Shown piece by piece: positions 11,210-20,810 of a stretch of 64,000 nt of DNA. The translations under genes and the position numbers were made by a program. The DNA is taken from NCBI GenBank assembly GCA_026397955.1, contig JAPLTV010000016.1:1-64000 (forward strand), written 5' to 3'. Within the stretch, counting starts at the first letter, position 1; each line of letters begins with the position of its first letter. Origin of the DNA: Verrucomicrobiota bacterium (lineage in GTDB: Bacteria > Verrucomicrobiota > Verrucomicrobiia > Opitutales > UBA953). The notes beneath the pieces were generated by a model. It saw nothing but the letters and a program-made list of their open reading frames with translations. It was not told the DNA's origin and searched no databases.

Positions 11210-11348
11210 GTGCCCACCTGGCCGCCAGGGCGGCGCACCTTTCATTTTTACGACAACCGCCCCACCAGGGAGGGCTTTAAGCACTAGGTTTCTTGTCTTC
11301 GTCGTATTGCCATGGGCGCGGGGGTTGTTTGTCTTTTCCCATACCCCT

Positions 11349-14276
11349 ATGCGCCTCCTCGTCGCTTTCCTCTCGGTCTGTCTCTCCGTCCTCGCCTCCG
11401 CGGCCCCCTCCGTCGGCCCGATCCGCGTCTTGTATCTGGACGCCAGCGGCGCTGAGCAGTCCGCCGTCGGTCCGCTGCACTCGCTGATGGCCGAGCTCGG
11501 CCGTGACGCCATCTGGTTCGACTATGCGACGGGAGCCACGCCCGACGCCGCGACGCTCGAACGCTACGACGCCCTGGCGGTGAAGCCGAACGCCGATGGT
11601 TCGCCCGCCCTCAACACTTCGATCAAGCTGCCTAACGGCGCCACGGTCGCGGTGATCGTCATCAAGGCCGACACCACTCCCGCCGGTTTCCGCTCCGAGC
11701 TCGAGGCCGCGCTGTTTCCCGACCGCAAATCCGCCTGGCGGAAATTCCTTGCGCAGCGCGAACCCGAAGTCCGCGAGAAGAATGGCAACGTGGCCAACTA
11801 CGAGAAACGCCCCGAGCCGCTGACCTTCCAGAAGCCTTATTCCGTCAAGGGCAGCATGGAGCGCACGCAGGTCCCGGCGGACATGAAGCTGGTGCTCTTC
11901 GCTTCCGAGCCCGACATCACGAAGCCTATCGCGTTCGCTTGGGATGCCCGCGGCCGCCTTTGGGTCTGCGAGACTTCCGATTATCCGCACGGCGTGAAGG
12001 AAGACCAGCAGCAGGGCAACGATCGCATCAAGATCTGCGAAGACACCGACGGCGACGGTAAGGCCGATAAGTTCACGGTCTTCGCGGACCACCTGAACAT
12101 CCCCACGAGCCTCGTCTTCGCCAACGGCGGCGTGATCGTCGCGCAGGCTCCCAACTTCGTCTTCCTCAAGGACACCGATGGCGACGACAAGGCCGACGTG
12201 CGCCAGGTCATCCTGACCGGCTGGGGCATCCGCGATACCCACGCCCAGACGAGCAGCCTCTCCTATGGCTATGACAACTGGCTACGTGGCGCGGTTGGCT
12301 ACAGCGGCTTCGCCGGCGAGGTCGGCGGCGAGAAGAAGAACTTCGCGATGGGCAGCTATCGCTTCACCGCGGACGGCGCCAAGCTCGAGTTCCTCCACCA
12401 GTTCTCGAACAACACCTGGGGTTACGGCGCCAACGCCGTCGGCGACTCCTTCGGTGGCACCGCCAACAACGCTCCAATTTTCTTCGGCGGTATCCCCGCC
12501 ACGGCCTGGGCCAAGGGTTCGCGCGGCATGTCCGCCAAGAAGATCAACGTCGTCGACAAGGCGCATACGATTACCCCGAACTTCCGTCAGGTCGACGTGA
12601 TGGGCGGCTGGACCGCCGCGGCCGGCTCCACCTTTATCTACTCCGCCCAGTTGCCTCCGCGCCTGCAGGGCAAAGCGATGGTCTGTGAGCCGACGATGAA
12701 GCTGATCGGTCTCATGGACGTCCAGCCTGACGGCGCCGGCTACGTGGCCAAGGACGCCTACAGCCTCGTTGCTAGCTCCGACGAATGGATGTCGCCCGTC
12801 TTTGCCGAAGTTGGCCCGGATGGCGCCATCTGGTTCGCCGACTGGCAGAACTTCATTATCCAGCACAACCCGACCCCCAGCGTCGGTCGCGGCGGCTATG
12901 ACGCCAAGACTGGCGTCGGTGGCGCGCACGAGAACGACCTACGAGACCACGCCCGTGGTCGTATCTACCGTCTCGTTTGGGACAAGCCGGGCTCCGTCGC
13001 CAAGGCCGCCCAGGGCGACTCCGCCGCCGAGCTTGTCGCCGGTCTTTCCGGCAGCACCCAGTACGGCCGCCTCCGCGCCCAGCGCCTGATTGTCGAAGGC
13101 AAGAAGCAGGACCTCGCTCCAGCCCTTCGCGACCTCGTGACGAAGTCCTCCGCTGACATCGGCGCCATCCATGCTCTCTGGTCCTTGCAGGGCCTCGGCG
13201 AGCTCGACGCCGCCACGCATCAGGCCGCGTTGCTCTCCTCTTCGGCGGAGCTTCGCCGCAACGCCATCCGCGCCCTCGGCGCGGACGATTCCGCTCAGAA
13301 GCTCTTCTTTGGCGCCGGCGTCGTCGCCGACAAGGCCCCCGCGAATCGTCTGGCTGCTTTCGTGAAGCTCGCCGATTTCCCGACCACCCCGGAAGTGCAG
13401 ACGCTCGTCCGCCAGCTCTCGGCTGATGTCGCGGTGAAGTCCGATGAATGGCTCTACGAGGCTTCGCGTCTCCTCGCCAAGAAGCATAAGACCGCCACTT
13501 TCGTCGAAGGTCCGAACCTTTTGCCTAACCCCGGTTTCGAAGAGGTCGCCGACGACAAGAAGACGCCGGTCGGCTGGAAGCGCCGTGATTACGGCAGCAA
13601 ACCCGGCAATAAGGATGCGCAGTGGGGTATTGTCATCGATCCGAAGAACGTCCGTTCCGGCAAGTATGCGATGCGCGCCATCACCCGCGCCGACGCCGAC
13701 ACGAGCTTCTTCGCTGACGTCGCATTGAAGCCGAATACCGAATATCGCCTCAGTGCCTGGATCAAAACCCACGCCATGCGCGGCAAGGCTAGCCTCAATG
13801 ACCACATCGGCCGCGCCGAGACCGAGAAGGTGACCGCTCGCGAGTCGGACTGGGCCGAGGTCGAGGTCGTCTTCAATAGCGGTAAGCACCCCAAGGCCAG
13901 CATCAACCTCCTGCACGTCGCCGTCGGCGATTCCTTCTATGACGACGTGAAACTCTGCGAGCTGACGATGGCTGGCGAAGCTCCGGTGACCGCCGGAGTC
14001 CCGGCTCGCGGCGAGCAGATCTTCTGGAAGCACCCCGTCGCCGCCTGCGCGATCTGTCACATGGTCGGAGGGAAGGGCAGCGCCATCGGTCCCGCGTTGG
14101 ACGGTATCGCTACGCGCTCCACGGCGGCCTACATCCAGGAATCCCTGCTCGAACCCAACAAGGTCCTCGCGAAGGGTTTCGAGAAACTCGGTGTCTCCCC
14201 GATGCCGCCCATGGGACTGATTCTCAAGCCGCAGGAGCTCGAGGACGTGAAGGCCTTCCTTCAGACCCTGAAGTAA
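11349..14276 (+). CDS. PVC-type haem-binding CxxCH protein (dehydrogenase-like beta-propeller, carbohydrate-binding-like domain, C-terminal cytochrome c)
   Basis: Signal peptide at MRLLVAFLSVCLSVLASAA; SEPDITKPIAFAWDARGRLWVCETSDYPHG; NLLPNPGFEEV...SGKYAMRA; C-terminal CAICHMVGGKGSAIGPALDG. Confidence 0.88.
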   Translation: MRLLVAFLSVCLSVLASAAPSVGPIRVLYLDASGAEQSAVGPLHSLMAELGRDAIWFDYATGATPDAATLERYDALAVKPNADGSPALNTSIKLPNGATVAVIVIKADTTPAGFRSELEAALFPDRKSAWRKFLAQREPEVREKNGNVANYEKRPEPLTFQKPYSVKGSMERTQVPADMKLVLFASEPDITKPIAFAWDARGRLWVCETSDYPHGVKEDQQQGNDRIKICEDTDGDGKADKFTVFADHLNIPTSLVFANGGVIVAQAPNFVFLKDTDGDDKADVRQVILTGWGIRDTHAQTSSLSYGYDNWLRGAVGYSGFAGEVGGEKKNFAMGSYRFTADGAKLEFLHQFSNNTWGYGANAVGDSFGGTANNAPIFFGGIPATAWAKGSRGMSAKKINVVDKAHTITPNFRQVDVMGGWTAAAGSTFIYSAQLPPRLQGKAMVCEPTMKLIGLMDVQPDGAGYVAKDAYSLVASSDEWMSPVFAEVGPDGAIWFADWQNFIIQHNPTPSVGRGGYDAKTGVGGAHENDLRDHARGRIYRLVWDKPGSVAKAAQGDSAAELVAGLSGSTQYGRLRAQRLIVEGKKQDLAPALRDLVTKSSADIGAIHALWSLQGLGELDAATHQAALLSSSAELRRNAIRALGADDSAQKLFFGAGVVADKAPANRLAAFVKLADFPTTPEVQTLVRQLSADVAVKSDEWLYEASRLLAKKHKTATFVEGPNLLPNPGFEEVADDKKTPVGWKRRDYGSKPGNKDAQWGIVIDPKNVRSGKYAMRAITRADADTSFFADVALKPNTEYRLSAWIKTHAMRGKASLNDHIGRAETEKVTARESDWAEVEVVFNSGKHPKASINLLHVAVGDSFYDDVKLCELTMAGEAPVTAGVPARGEQIFWKHPVAACAICHMVGGKGSAIGPALDGIATRSTAAYIQESLLEPNKVLAKGFEKLGVSPMPPMGLILKPQELEDVKAFLQTLK

Positions 14277-14338
14277 GTCCCTCGGCCCCGGTCCCAATCT
14301 GATTGATTCGGGGCCGGGGCTACCTATCTCTATCGTCC

Positions 14339-14836
14339 ATGTGCTCCGTCGAACTCAAGAAGCCAATGTCTCCGGTGGTCGGCCTGCTGGCCTTGGCCGC
14401 CGTGACCGGCGTCTCCGGAGCTGTCCTGTATTTCGGCGTACCGACCACGGAGTTCCACGGCCTGCAGACGGGCATCTTCTTCCCGTTCGAAGTCGAGTTC
14501 GCCGATGCGCGCTTCATGGACAACAAAATCAAGTGCGAGTCCAAGGAAGTCACCGCCGAGGTCCGCAAGGCCTTGCAGCAGATCAAGTCCGACTATCCGG
14601 TCGACAAGGCCTACGTGACGCTGACGAACTACCCGTCCGGTTATAAGTTTCATGTCACGTACGTGACCTATTACGGCCAGCGCCTCGCCCTCGGTGAAGA
14701 CAAACTGTTCCGACGCGGCGTGCAGGTCGGCGAACCGAAGATCGACGCGGAACTGAAGTCGAAGGACGACGCTTTCGAGAAGGCTATCCGCGACACGATC
14801 GAGGCCTACTTCAAGTCCAAGGGCGCGCAGGGCTGA
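14339..14836 (+). CDS. Hypothetical protein with N-terminal TM/signal segment
   Basis: ORF MCSVELKKPMSPVVGLLALAAVTGVSGAVLYFG... Confidence 0.6.
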   Translation: MCSVELKKPMSPVVGLLALAAVTGVSGAVLYFGVPTTEFHGLQTGIFFPFEVEFADARFMDNKIKCESKEVTAEVRKALQQIKSDYPVDKAYVTLTNYPSGYKFHVTYVTYYGQRLALGEDKLFRRGVQVGEPKIDAELKSKDDAFEKAIRDTIEAYFKSKGAQG

Positions 14837-14870
14837 GGTTAGGGGAGGGCGAAGCCGCATGCGCACGCAG

Positions 14871-14895
14871 AAAAGCCCCGGATTGCTCCGGGGCT
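14871..14895 (-). terminator. Terminator downstream of tRNA-His (may serve the convergent gene too)
   Basis: AGCCCCGGA-loop-TCCGGGGCT; on the minus strand followed by TTTT. Confidence 0.8.
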
Positions 14896-14904
14896 CCTGC
14901 AAAG

Positions 14905-14982
14905 TGGGGTGATTGAGGGGACTTGAACCCCCGACCCCTGGTACCACAAACCAGTGCTCTAACCAACTGAGCTACAACCACC
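14905..14982 (-). tRNA. tRNA-His (anticodon GTG)
   Basis: Reverse complement GGTGGTTGTAGCTCAGTTGGTTAGAGCACTGGTTTGTGGTACCAGGGGTCGGGGGTTCAAGTCCCCTCAATCACCCCA; anticodon loop TTGTGGT, extra 5' G opposite C73, encoded CCA. Confidence 0.96.
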
Positions 14983-15158
14983 GTGCGTTCCTTCTTTAGC
15001 GGAAGGAAGCCCTATGCAGGGAATCCCGCGGGGATTGTCAAACCCGGACCCGAAAGCGCTGAAAAGCCACGTCCAGCCTGAGGTTTGCCTTCTCGGCCGA
15101 GTTTTCCTCCCTTTATCCTTTCCCTTTGCCCCTGCGTATCGCTTTCTAACTCAACTTT

Positions 15159-16346
15159 ATGTCTACGTTTTCCGACCTCGGTCTGCCCGAGCCAGTCCTG
15201 CGCTCCTTAGCCGAACACGGCTACGTGACCCCGACCCCCATTCAGGCTCAGGCGATCCCGGTCATCATGGCCCGCAAGGATCTCATCGGCGCTGCCCAGA
15301 CCGGTACCGGTAAGACCGCTGCCTTCGCTCTCCCGACGCTTTCGCTCCTTGGCCCGGCCGCTGGCAAGCCCCGCTGCCTCGTCCTCGTCCCGACGCGCGA
15401 ACTCGCCGTTCAGGTCGACGAAAACTTCCAGAAATACGGTAAGCACTTCGGTACCCGCACCGCGCTCCTTTACGGCGGCGTGGGCTACGGCGCCCAGGTC
15501 AAGGCGCTCGAAGAGGGCGTCGACGTCGTCATTGCGACCCCGGGCCGCCTGCTCGACCTGCATGAGCAGAAGATCTTGGACCTGAAGTCCATCCAGATGC
15601 TGATCATGGACGAAGTCGACCGCATGCTGGACATGGGCTTCATCGAGGACGTCACCCGCATCGTCAACTACTGCCCGAAGGAGCGCCAGACGCTGCTCTT
15701 CTCCGCCACGATCTCCGACGCCATTGGCCGCATCGCCGGTTGGGCGCTCCGCGATCCGGTCACGGTCGACGTCCGCACGGGCCTCGGCGCCGCCGACACG
15801 GTCGAGCACGCGATCTACCCGGTCGATATCTTCCAGAAGTACGACCTGCTGCTGTCCCTGCTCAACAAGAGCGGCTACAAGTCCGTCATTGTCTTCACCC
15901 GCACCAAGCGCGACGCCGACCGTATCGCCGAGTGGATCGAAGGCCACGGCACGCCCGTCGCCACGATGCATGCCGACCGTTCTCAGTCGGAGCGCGCCGC
16001 CGCCCTCGCGGGCTTCAAGTCCGGCAAGTTCACCATCATGGTGGCGACCGACATCGCCTCGCGCGGCCTCGACATCCGCGGCGTCACGCACGTCATCAAT
16101 TACAACGTGCCTGAGCACGCTGAAGATTACGTCCACCGTATCGGCCGTACCGGCCGCGCCTCCGCCGAAGGCGAAGCCTTCACGCTTTTCTCTCCGGACG
16201 AGATGCACCATCTCCAGCAGATCGAGGTTCTCCTCGGTCGCACCATCGAGCGCCGTAAGCTCGAAGGCTTCCGCTACTACTCCGAGCCGCAGCTGACCCC
16301 GGGCAGCGCCAAGGCGGCGACTGCTTCGCGTAAGCGCAACCGCTGA
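15159..16346 (+). CDS. DEAD-box ATP-dependent RNA helicase (RhlE-like)
   Basis: AQTGTGKTAAFALP, PTRELAVQ, MDEVDRMLDMGF, FSATI, HRIGRTGR. Confidence 0.96.
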   Translation: MSTFSDLGLPEPVLRSLAEHGYVTPTPIQAQAIPVIMARKDLIGAAQTGTGKTAAFALPTLSLLGPAAGKPRCLVLVPTRELAVQVDENFQKYGKHFGTRTALLYGGVGYGAQVKALEEGVDVVIATPGRLLDLHEQKILDLKSIQMLIMDEVDRMLDMGFIEDVTRIVNYCPKERQTLLFSATISDAIGRIAGWALRDPVTVDVRTGLGAADTVEHAIYPVDIFQKYDLLLSLLNKSGYKSVIVFTRTKRDADRIAEWIEGHGTPVATMHADRSQSERAAALAGFKSGKFTIMVATDIASRGLDIRGVTHVINYNVPEHAEDYVHRIGRTGRASAEGEAFTLFSPDEMHHLQQIEVLLGRTIERRKLEGFRYYSEPQLTPGSAKAATASRKRNR

Positions 16347-16348
16347 TC

Positions 16349-17434
16349 GTGTCCGTCCCCGCTTCCGAGCCTCCGATGCGGCGAGCCCTCGAGCTCGCCC
16401 GTCAGGCTTGGGGCCGAACGCACCCCAACCCGATGGTCGGGGCGGTGATTACGGAAGGCGGTAAGGTTGTCGCCGAAGGCTTCCACGCCAAGGCCGGCGA
16501 GCCGCATGCCGAGGTGATGGCCCTGCGCGCCTTGGGCCGTAAGCCCGCCGCGGACGCCATCTTGCACGTCACGCTCGAGCCCTGCTGCACGCATGGCCGC
16601 ACGCCGCCATGCGTCGATGCCATCCTGGCTTCCGGCATTCGCACCGTCGTCGTGGGCGCTCGCGATCCGAATCCGGCCCACGCGGGCCATGGCCTCGAAC
16701 GGCTGCGTGCCCAAGGCGTCGCAGTCGTCGAAGGCGTGCTGGGCGACGAGTGCACCGAACTGAACCTGATCTTCAATCACTGGATCGTCCGCGGCTCTCC
16801 GCTGCTCGCGCTCAAGGTCGCCTCGACGCTCGATGGTAAACTCACCTTGCCTCCGGGGCAGGGTAGGGCGATCACCGGTCCGGAGGCTGCGGCCTATGTG
16901 CATCGCCTCCGCCGGCTCTTTCCCGCCATCGCCGTCAGCGCCGATACTGCGCTCGCGGACAATCCCCGCCTGACCGCGCGAGGTGACGAGGGCGAGGTCT
17001 GCCCGGTGCGCTTTGTGCTGGACCGGCATTTCAAGACCGCTGGTCGCACGGGCCTGAATCTCTTCCAGGACGCCCACCGTACTCGGACCATCGTCGTCGG
17101 CCTGGGCTCCGCGGCCAAGAAGTCAGACCTCGCCTGGTATGAGGCCGAAGGCATCAAGCTCTGGTCCTTGGTCGGCGATGAGGCTTCCTTCCTGAAGGTC
17201 TGGGCTGAGCGCTGCGCCCAAGAGAAGATCAGCGGCGTGATGATCGAAGCCGGTCCGCGCCTGGCTTCGGCCATGCTCTCGGCTGGATCCGCCGATTACC
17301 TTTACGCCTTCGTCGCCCCACGAACGGGCGATGCGGAAGCCCCGAGCTGGCATGATGGGGTCGCCTTGCCGGTGGGGGGCCTACGGACCTCCCTGGTGGG
17401 TTCTGACGCCCTTTATCAGGGTCATCTGGGGTAA
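16349..17434 (+). CDS. ribD: Bifunctional diaminohydroxyphosphoribosylaminopyrimidine deaminase / 5-amino-6-(5-phosphoribosylamino)uracil reductase
   Basis: THPNPMVGAVI, GEPHAEVMAL, TLEPCCTHGRTPPCVDAI, C-terminal reductase domain with LKVASTLDGKL. Confidence 0.95.
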   Translation: MSVPASEPPMRRALELARQAWGRTHPNPMVGAVITEGGKVVAEGFHAKAGEPHAEVMALRALGRKPAADAILHVTLEPCCTHGRTPPCVDAILASGIRTVVVGARDPNPAHAGHGLERLRAQGVAVVEGVLGDECTELNLIFNHWIVRGSPLLALKVASTLDGKLTLPPGQGRAITGPEAAAYVHRLRRLFPAIAVSADTALADNPRLTARGDEGEVCPVRFVLDRHFKTAGRTGLNLFQDAHRTRTIVVGLGSAAKKSDLAWYEAEGIKLWSLVGDEASFLKVWAERCAQEKISGVMIEAGPRLASAMLSAGSADYLYAFVAPRTGDAEAPSWHDGVALPVGGLRTSLVGSDALYQGHLG

Positions 17435-17636
17435 GTCCTGCCGATAGCCCCCAAAAGGCTCCTAAGCAGAATTAGGGGTTATTCCCGCATCTAAAGCAGG
17501 CGAGGGGGTGTCTTTTTGTCCCAAAGGGATCGCTTTGCCTGTTTTGGCTCGACTTTTCAAGAAAAACTTACATCACAGCGAGTCCGCCTCCCTGTCCAAA
17601 GCAGAATGGCCCTAACCTTCTAAATCCTAACTACTT

Positions 17637-18971
17637 ATGACAGAGAAAATCTTGGACCACAAGCGTAAGGAGAAGCCCTCCTTCACATCTCTCATCGAGA
17701 AGAAGCGGGATGGGGGCGAGTTCACCGCCGACGAGATCCGTCATATCGTCGACTCGGTGATGGATTCCGAAATGCCGGAGGCCCAGCAGGCCGCCTTGGC
17801 CATGGCGATTTACTTCAAGCAGATGTCCGCGCAGGAAACCGCGCTCCTGGCCGAAGAGCTCCGCCTCTCTGGCGACGTCATCGACCTCGACCGTCTCACC
17901 CAGCCCAAGATCGCCAAGGTCTCGACCGGTGGCGTGGGCGACAAGACTTCCATGGTGCTCGGCCCTCTCGGCGCCGCCGCCGGCGTCATCATGCCCGGCA
18001 TGAACGGCAAGGACGAGGAGTTCTGCATCTCCACCGTCGAGAAGCTTAGCTCGATTCCGGGCTTCAAGGGCAAGGCCACGATGGATCAGTTCCGTCAGCA
18101 GCTCGAACGCGTGGGTTGCGCGGTGACCGAGCAGTGCAGCGAAATCGCTCCGGCGGATGATATCCTCTACAAGCTCCGCCAGAAGACGGGCACGATTCCG
18201 TCCCTCCCGCTCATCACGGGCAGCATCCTCTCCAAGAAGCTCGCCGAAGGCTGCGAAGGCCTGGTGATCGACGTGAAGTGGGGCAACGGTTCCTTTATCC
18301 GCGACCTCGAGCAGGCCAAGCAGCTCGCCCGCATCGTCACCCGCGTCGCCCGCTCCCTTAACCGCAAGTGCGTGGCCCTCGTGACCGACATCAACCAGCC
18401 TCTCGGCGACTCCGTTGGCACGGGCCTCGAAGTGCTCGAAGCCGTCCGCCTCCTGAAGGGCGAAGGCCCCGAAGACCTGCAGGACCTCGTCCTGAAGCTG
18501 GGCATGGAAGTCGTGCGCCTCGCCGGCGTCGCCGGTTCGACCCTTTCCGCCAAGCAGACCGTCGAGAAGCACCTCAAGGACGGTTCCGCCCTCGAGAAGT
18601 TCAAGGCGATGGTCCGCGCCCAGGGCGGCAAGACCGACTGGATCGACGATCCCGCGAAGTTCCCCAAGGCGAAGTTCATCCGCAAGCTGCCCGCCCCGAA
18701 GCGCGGCTACGTGCACACCATCGATGCCGGCAAGATCGCCCAGGGCGTCCGTCTTCTCGCCACCCTCAAGGATGGCACGCTCGACCCGTCGGTCGGCGTC
18801 ACCGAGATCCGCAAGGTCGGCACGCAGGTCAAGCAGGGTGAGCCGCTGATCATGATCCATTACAACGACGAGGCCAAGGTCGACGCCGCCCTCCCGTACT
18901 TCCGCGACGCCTATCGCCTCGCTCCCAAGCGCCCGAACATGCCCCCGCTCGTCGTCGAGCGTGTGGCCTGA
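17637..18971 (+). CDS. Thymidine/pyrimidine-nucleoside phosphorylase
   Basis: KVSTGGVGDKTSMVLGPLGAAAGVIMPGMNGK...VIDVKWGNGSF...CVALVTDINQPLGDSVGTGLEVLEA. Confidence 0.95.
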   Translation: MTEKILDHKRKEKPSFTSLIEKKRDGGEFTADEIRHIVDSVMDSEMPEAQQAALAMAIYFKQMSAQETALLAEELRLSGDVIDLDRLTQPKIAKVSTGGVGDKTSMVLGPLGAAAGVIMPGMNGKDEEFCISTVEKLSSIPGFKGKATMDQFRQQLERVGCAVTEQCSEIAPADDILYKLRQKTGTIPSLPLITGSILSKKLAEGCEGLVIDVKWGNGSFIRDLEQAKQLARIVTRVARSLNRKCVALVTDINQPLGDSVGTGLEVLEAVRLLKGEGPEDLQDLVLKLGMEVVRLAGVAGSTLSAKQTVEKHLKDGSALEKFKAMVRAQGGKTDWIDDPAKFPKAKFIRKLPAPKRGYVHTIDAGKIAQGVRLLATLKDGTLDPSVGVTEIRKVGTQVKQGEPLIMIHYNDEAKVDAALPYFRDAYRLAPKRPNMPPLVVERVA

Positions 18972-19000
18972 GCCGGATTCGGCTCGGTCGGTGAACGGGC

Positions 19001-19549
19001 ATGAGTGTTTCGATCGACTGCGGTGACGGCCTTTTGCTGACGGTTCGCAGCGAGGCCGAAGCCGAGGAGACGTTCCGCCTGGTGGTCAGGAACGACGCCT
19101 ATCTGCGCGTCTGGCTGCCTTGGCTTGACCGCTGTGCCACGGTCGAGGCGATGAAGGGACGGATCGCCGCCTGGGCGGATGAATCGGCCAAAGGTGAGTC
19201 GCTGCATCTGGCCATCCGCCTGCATGGAGAGATGGTCGGGGCGGTCGGATATAACACGATCTCGACGTTCAATCGCTCCGCCACGATCGGCTATTGGCTG
19301 TCCGAACACATGCGTGGCCGGGGCGTGATGTCGCGCGCGGTCCGTGGCCTCGTGGGCTACGGATTCGCTCAACGTCGGCTGAATCGTCAGGTCATCGCGG
19401 CCGCGACCGAGAATCATGCGAGCCGGAAGGTCGCTGAGAGGTTAGGCTTCCGCTTCGAGGGTGTCGCGCGGGAAGCCGAATGGATCTACGGACGTAAAGT
19501 CGATCACGCCGTGTATGCGATGCTCGCGTCCGAATGGACGGTCGCCTGA
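19001..19549 (+). CDS. GNAT-family N-acetyltransferase (RimJ/RimL-like)
   Basis: IGYWLSEHMRGRGVMSRAVRGLVGYGF...NRQVIAAATENHASRKVAERLGFRFEGVAREAE. Confidence 0.92.
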   Translation: MSVSIDCGDGLLLTVRSEAEAEETFRLVVRNDAYLRVWLPWLDRCATVEAMKGRIAAWADESAKGESLHLAIRLHGEMVGAVGYNTISTFNRSATIGYWLSEHMRGRGVMSRAVRGLVGYGFAQRRLNRQVIAAATENHASRKVAERLGFRFEGVAREAEWIYGRKVDHAVYAMLASEWTVA

Positions 19550-19568
19550 CGCCGCGGCTCTTTCGTTT

Positions 19569-19988
19569 TCAGCCTTCGCCCTGCGGCGTGCCGTCGGACT
19601 TCAGGATGAGGATGAGCTTCTGGCCATCCTTGCCGACGAGTTCCACCTCCACCTCAAGGGCGGTCGATAGCTTCCGCACGCCCGTCGGACCCGAAATCTG
19701 CGCACAGCCGTGCGCTTTAAGGAAGTCGGCCGCCTCGTCGCCGTTCTCCAGCACCACGAGTCGTCCCAGCAGGGCTTTGCCGTCGGCCTGGCCGACCTCG
19801 AGCTTCGCCGTCCGGTCGCGGAAGTGATCGTCGAGCTGAGCCCAGGTCACGACATCCCCTGCGCTGAAAGCGCGCTCACCCGTGCTCCGGATCGCGCTGA
19901 GCTCCGTCGGCAGCCCGCGTAACGTCTCCGTCGCCGGCTTACAGCCAGCTGCCACGAGTGCGACCAGGAGCGCCGGGAGGAACCGCAT
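19569..19988 (-). CDS. Hypothetical lipoprotein
   Basis: Signal plus lipobox: LPALLVALVAAGCKPA. Confidence 0.65.
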   Translation of the reverse strand: MRFLPALLVALVAAGCKPATETLRGLPTELSAIRSTGERAFSAGDVVTWAQLDDHFRDRTAKLEVGQADGKALLGRLVVLENGDEAADFLKAHGCAQISGPTGVRKLSTALEVEVELVGKDGQKLILILKSDGTPQGEG

Positions 19989-19989
19989 C

Positions 19990-20772
19990 TTAGAGGACCA
20001 GCTTCAGGAATTTCTCCATCTCGATCCAAGAGTCGCGGTCGGCGTCGGCGTTGTAGGCGGCGCCCTTGGAGTTGTCGTTACCGGCGGCCTTGTGGGTGAA
20101 GCTGTGGACGGCGCCGGGATACTTCACGAGTTTGTAGTCCACGCCGGAGGTCTTCATCTCGGCCTCGAAGGCGGCGACATCCTTGGCGGGGACGTAAGGG
20201 TCATCGGCGCCGTGCAGTGCGAGGACCTTGGCCTGGATATTCTTGCCGTCGGCCGGGGTCGGGGAATCGAGACCACCGTGGAAGCTGACGACGCCTTTCA
20301 CCTTGGCGCCACTGCGGGCGAGTTCGATGACGGTCGTGCCGCCGAAGCAGTAGCCGGTCGCGGCGAGCTTCGAAGCGTCGGTGCGGGCGTCGTGGCTCAG
20401 AACGTCGAGCGCGGCGTTAACGCGGGCGCGAAGCAGGGGGCGGTCGCCCTTGTACTTGCCGGCTTCCTTGCCGGCGGCCGGAGGCTGCGGGCGGATGCCC
20501 TTACCGTAGATGTCGGCGACGAGGATGTTGTAACCGAGGGCGGCGAGCTTGCGGGCGGCTTCCTTCTCGTGGTCGCTGATGCCAGTCCACTGGTGCACGA
20601 CGAGCACGCCCGGGCGCTTGCCGCTCACGGCGTCGTCATAGGCTTGCCAGCCTTCGCAGAGGACGTCGCCGGACTTATATTCAAGAGGCTTCTCGACGAT
20701 GGCCGCGGAGAGCGGGCCAAAGGAGCTTAGGATAGCGAGGAGGGAAGGTAGGAGGGCTTTCATGCCCGCCAA
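19990..20772 (-). CDS. Dienelactone hydrolase family protein, exported
   Basis: VLVVHQWTGISDHEKE, GYCFGGTTVIELARSG, HGADDPYVP, AVHSFTHKAAG. Confidence 0.92.
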   Translation of the reverse strand: MAGMKALLPSLLAILSSFGPLSAAIVEKPLEYKSGDVLCEGWQAYDDAVSGKRPGVLVVHQWTGISDHEKEAARKLAALGYNILVADIYGKGIRPQPPAAGKEAGKYKGDRPLLRARVNAALDVLSHDARTDASKLAATGYCFGGTTVIELARSGAKVKGVVSFHGGLDSPTPADGKNIQAKVLALHGADDPYVPAKDVAAFEAEMKTSGVDYKLVKYPGAVHSFTHKAAGNDNSKGAAYNADADRDSWIEMEKFLKLVL

Positions 20773-20810
20773 CTTAGGAAAGCCGTCCGTCGGCGCAAGC
20801 GCCTACCAAC

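Noticed and set aside
17435-17636. Possible riboswitch between ribD and the pyrimidine phosphorylase gene
   Set aside because: Some weak pairing (CAGGC...GCCTG followed by TTTT) but no recognisable riboswitch consensus.
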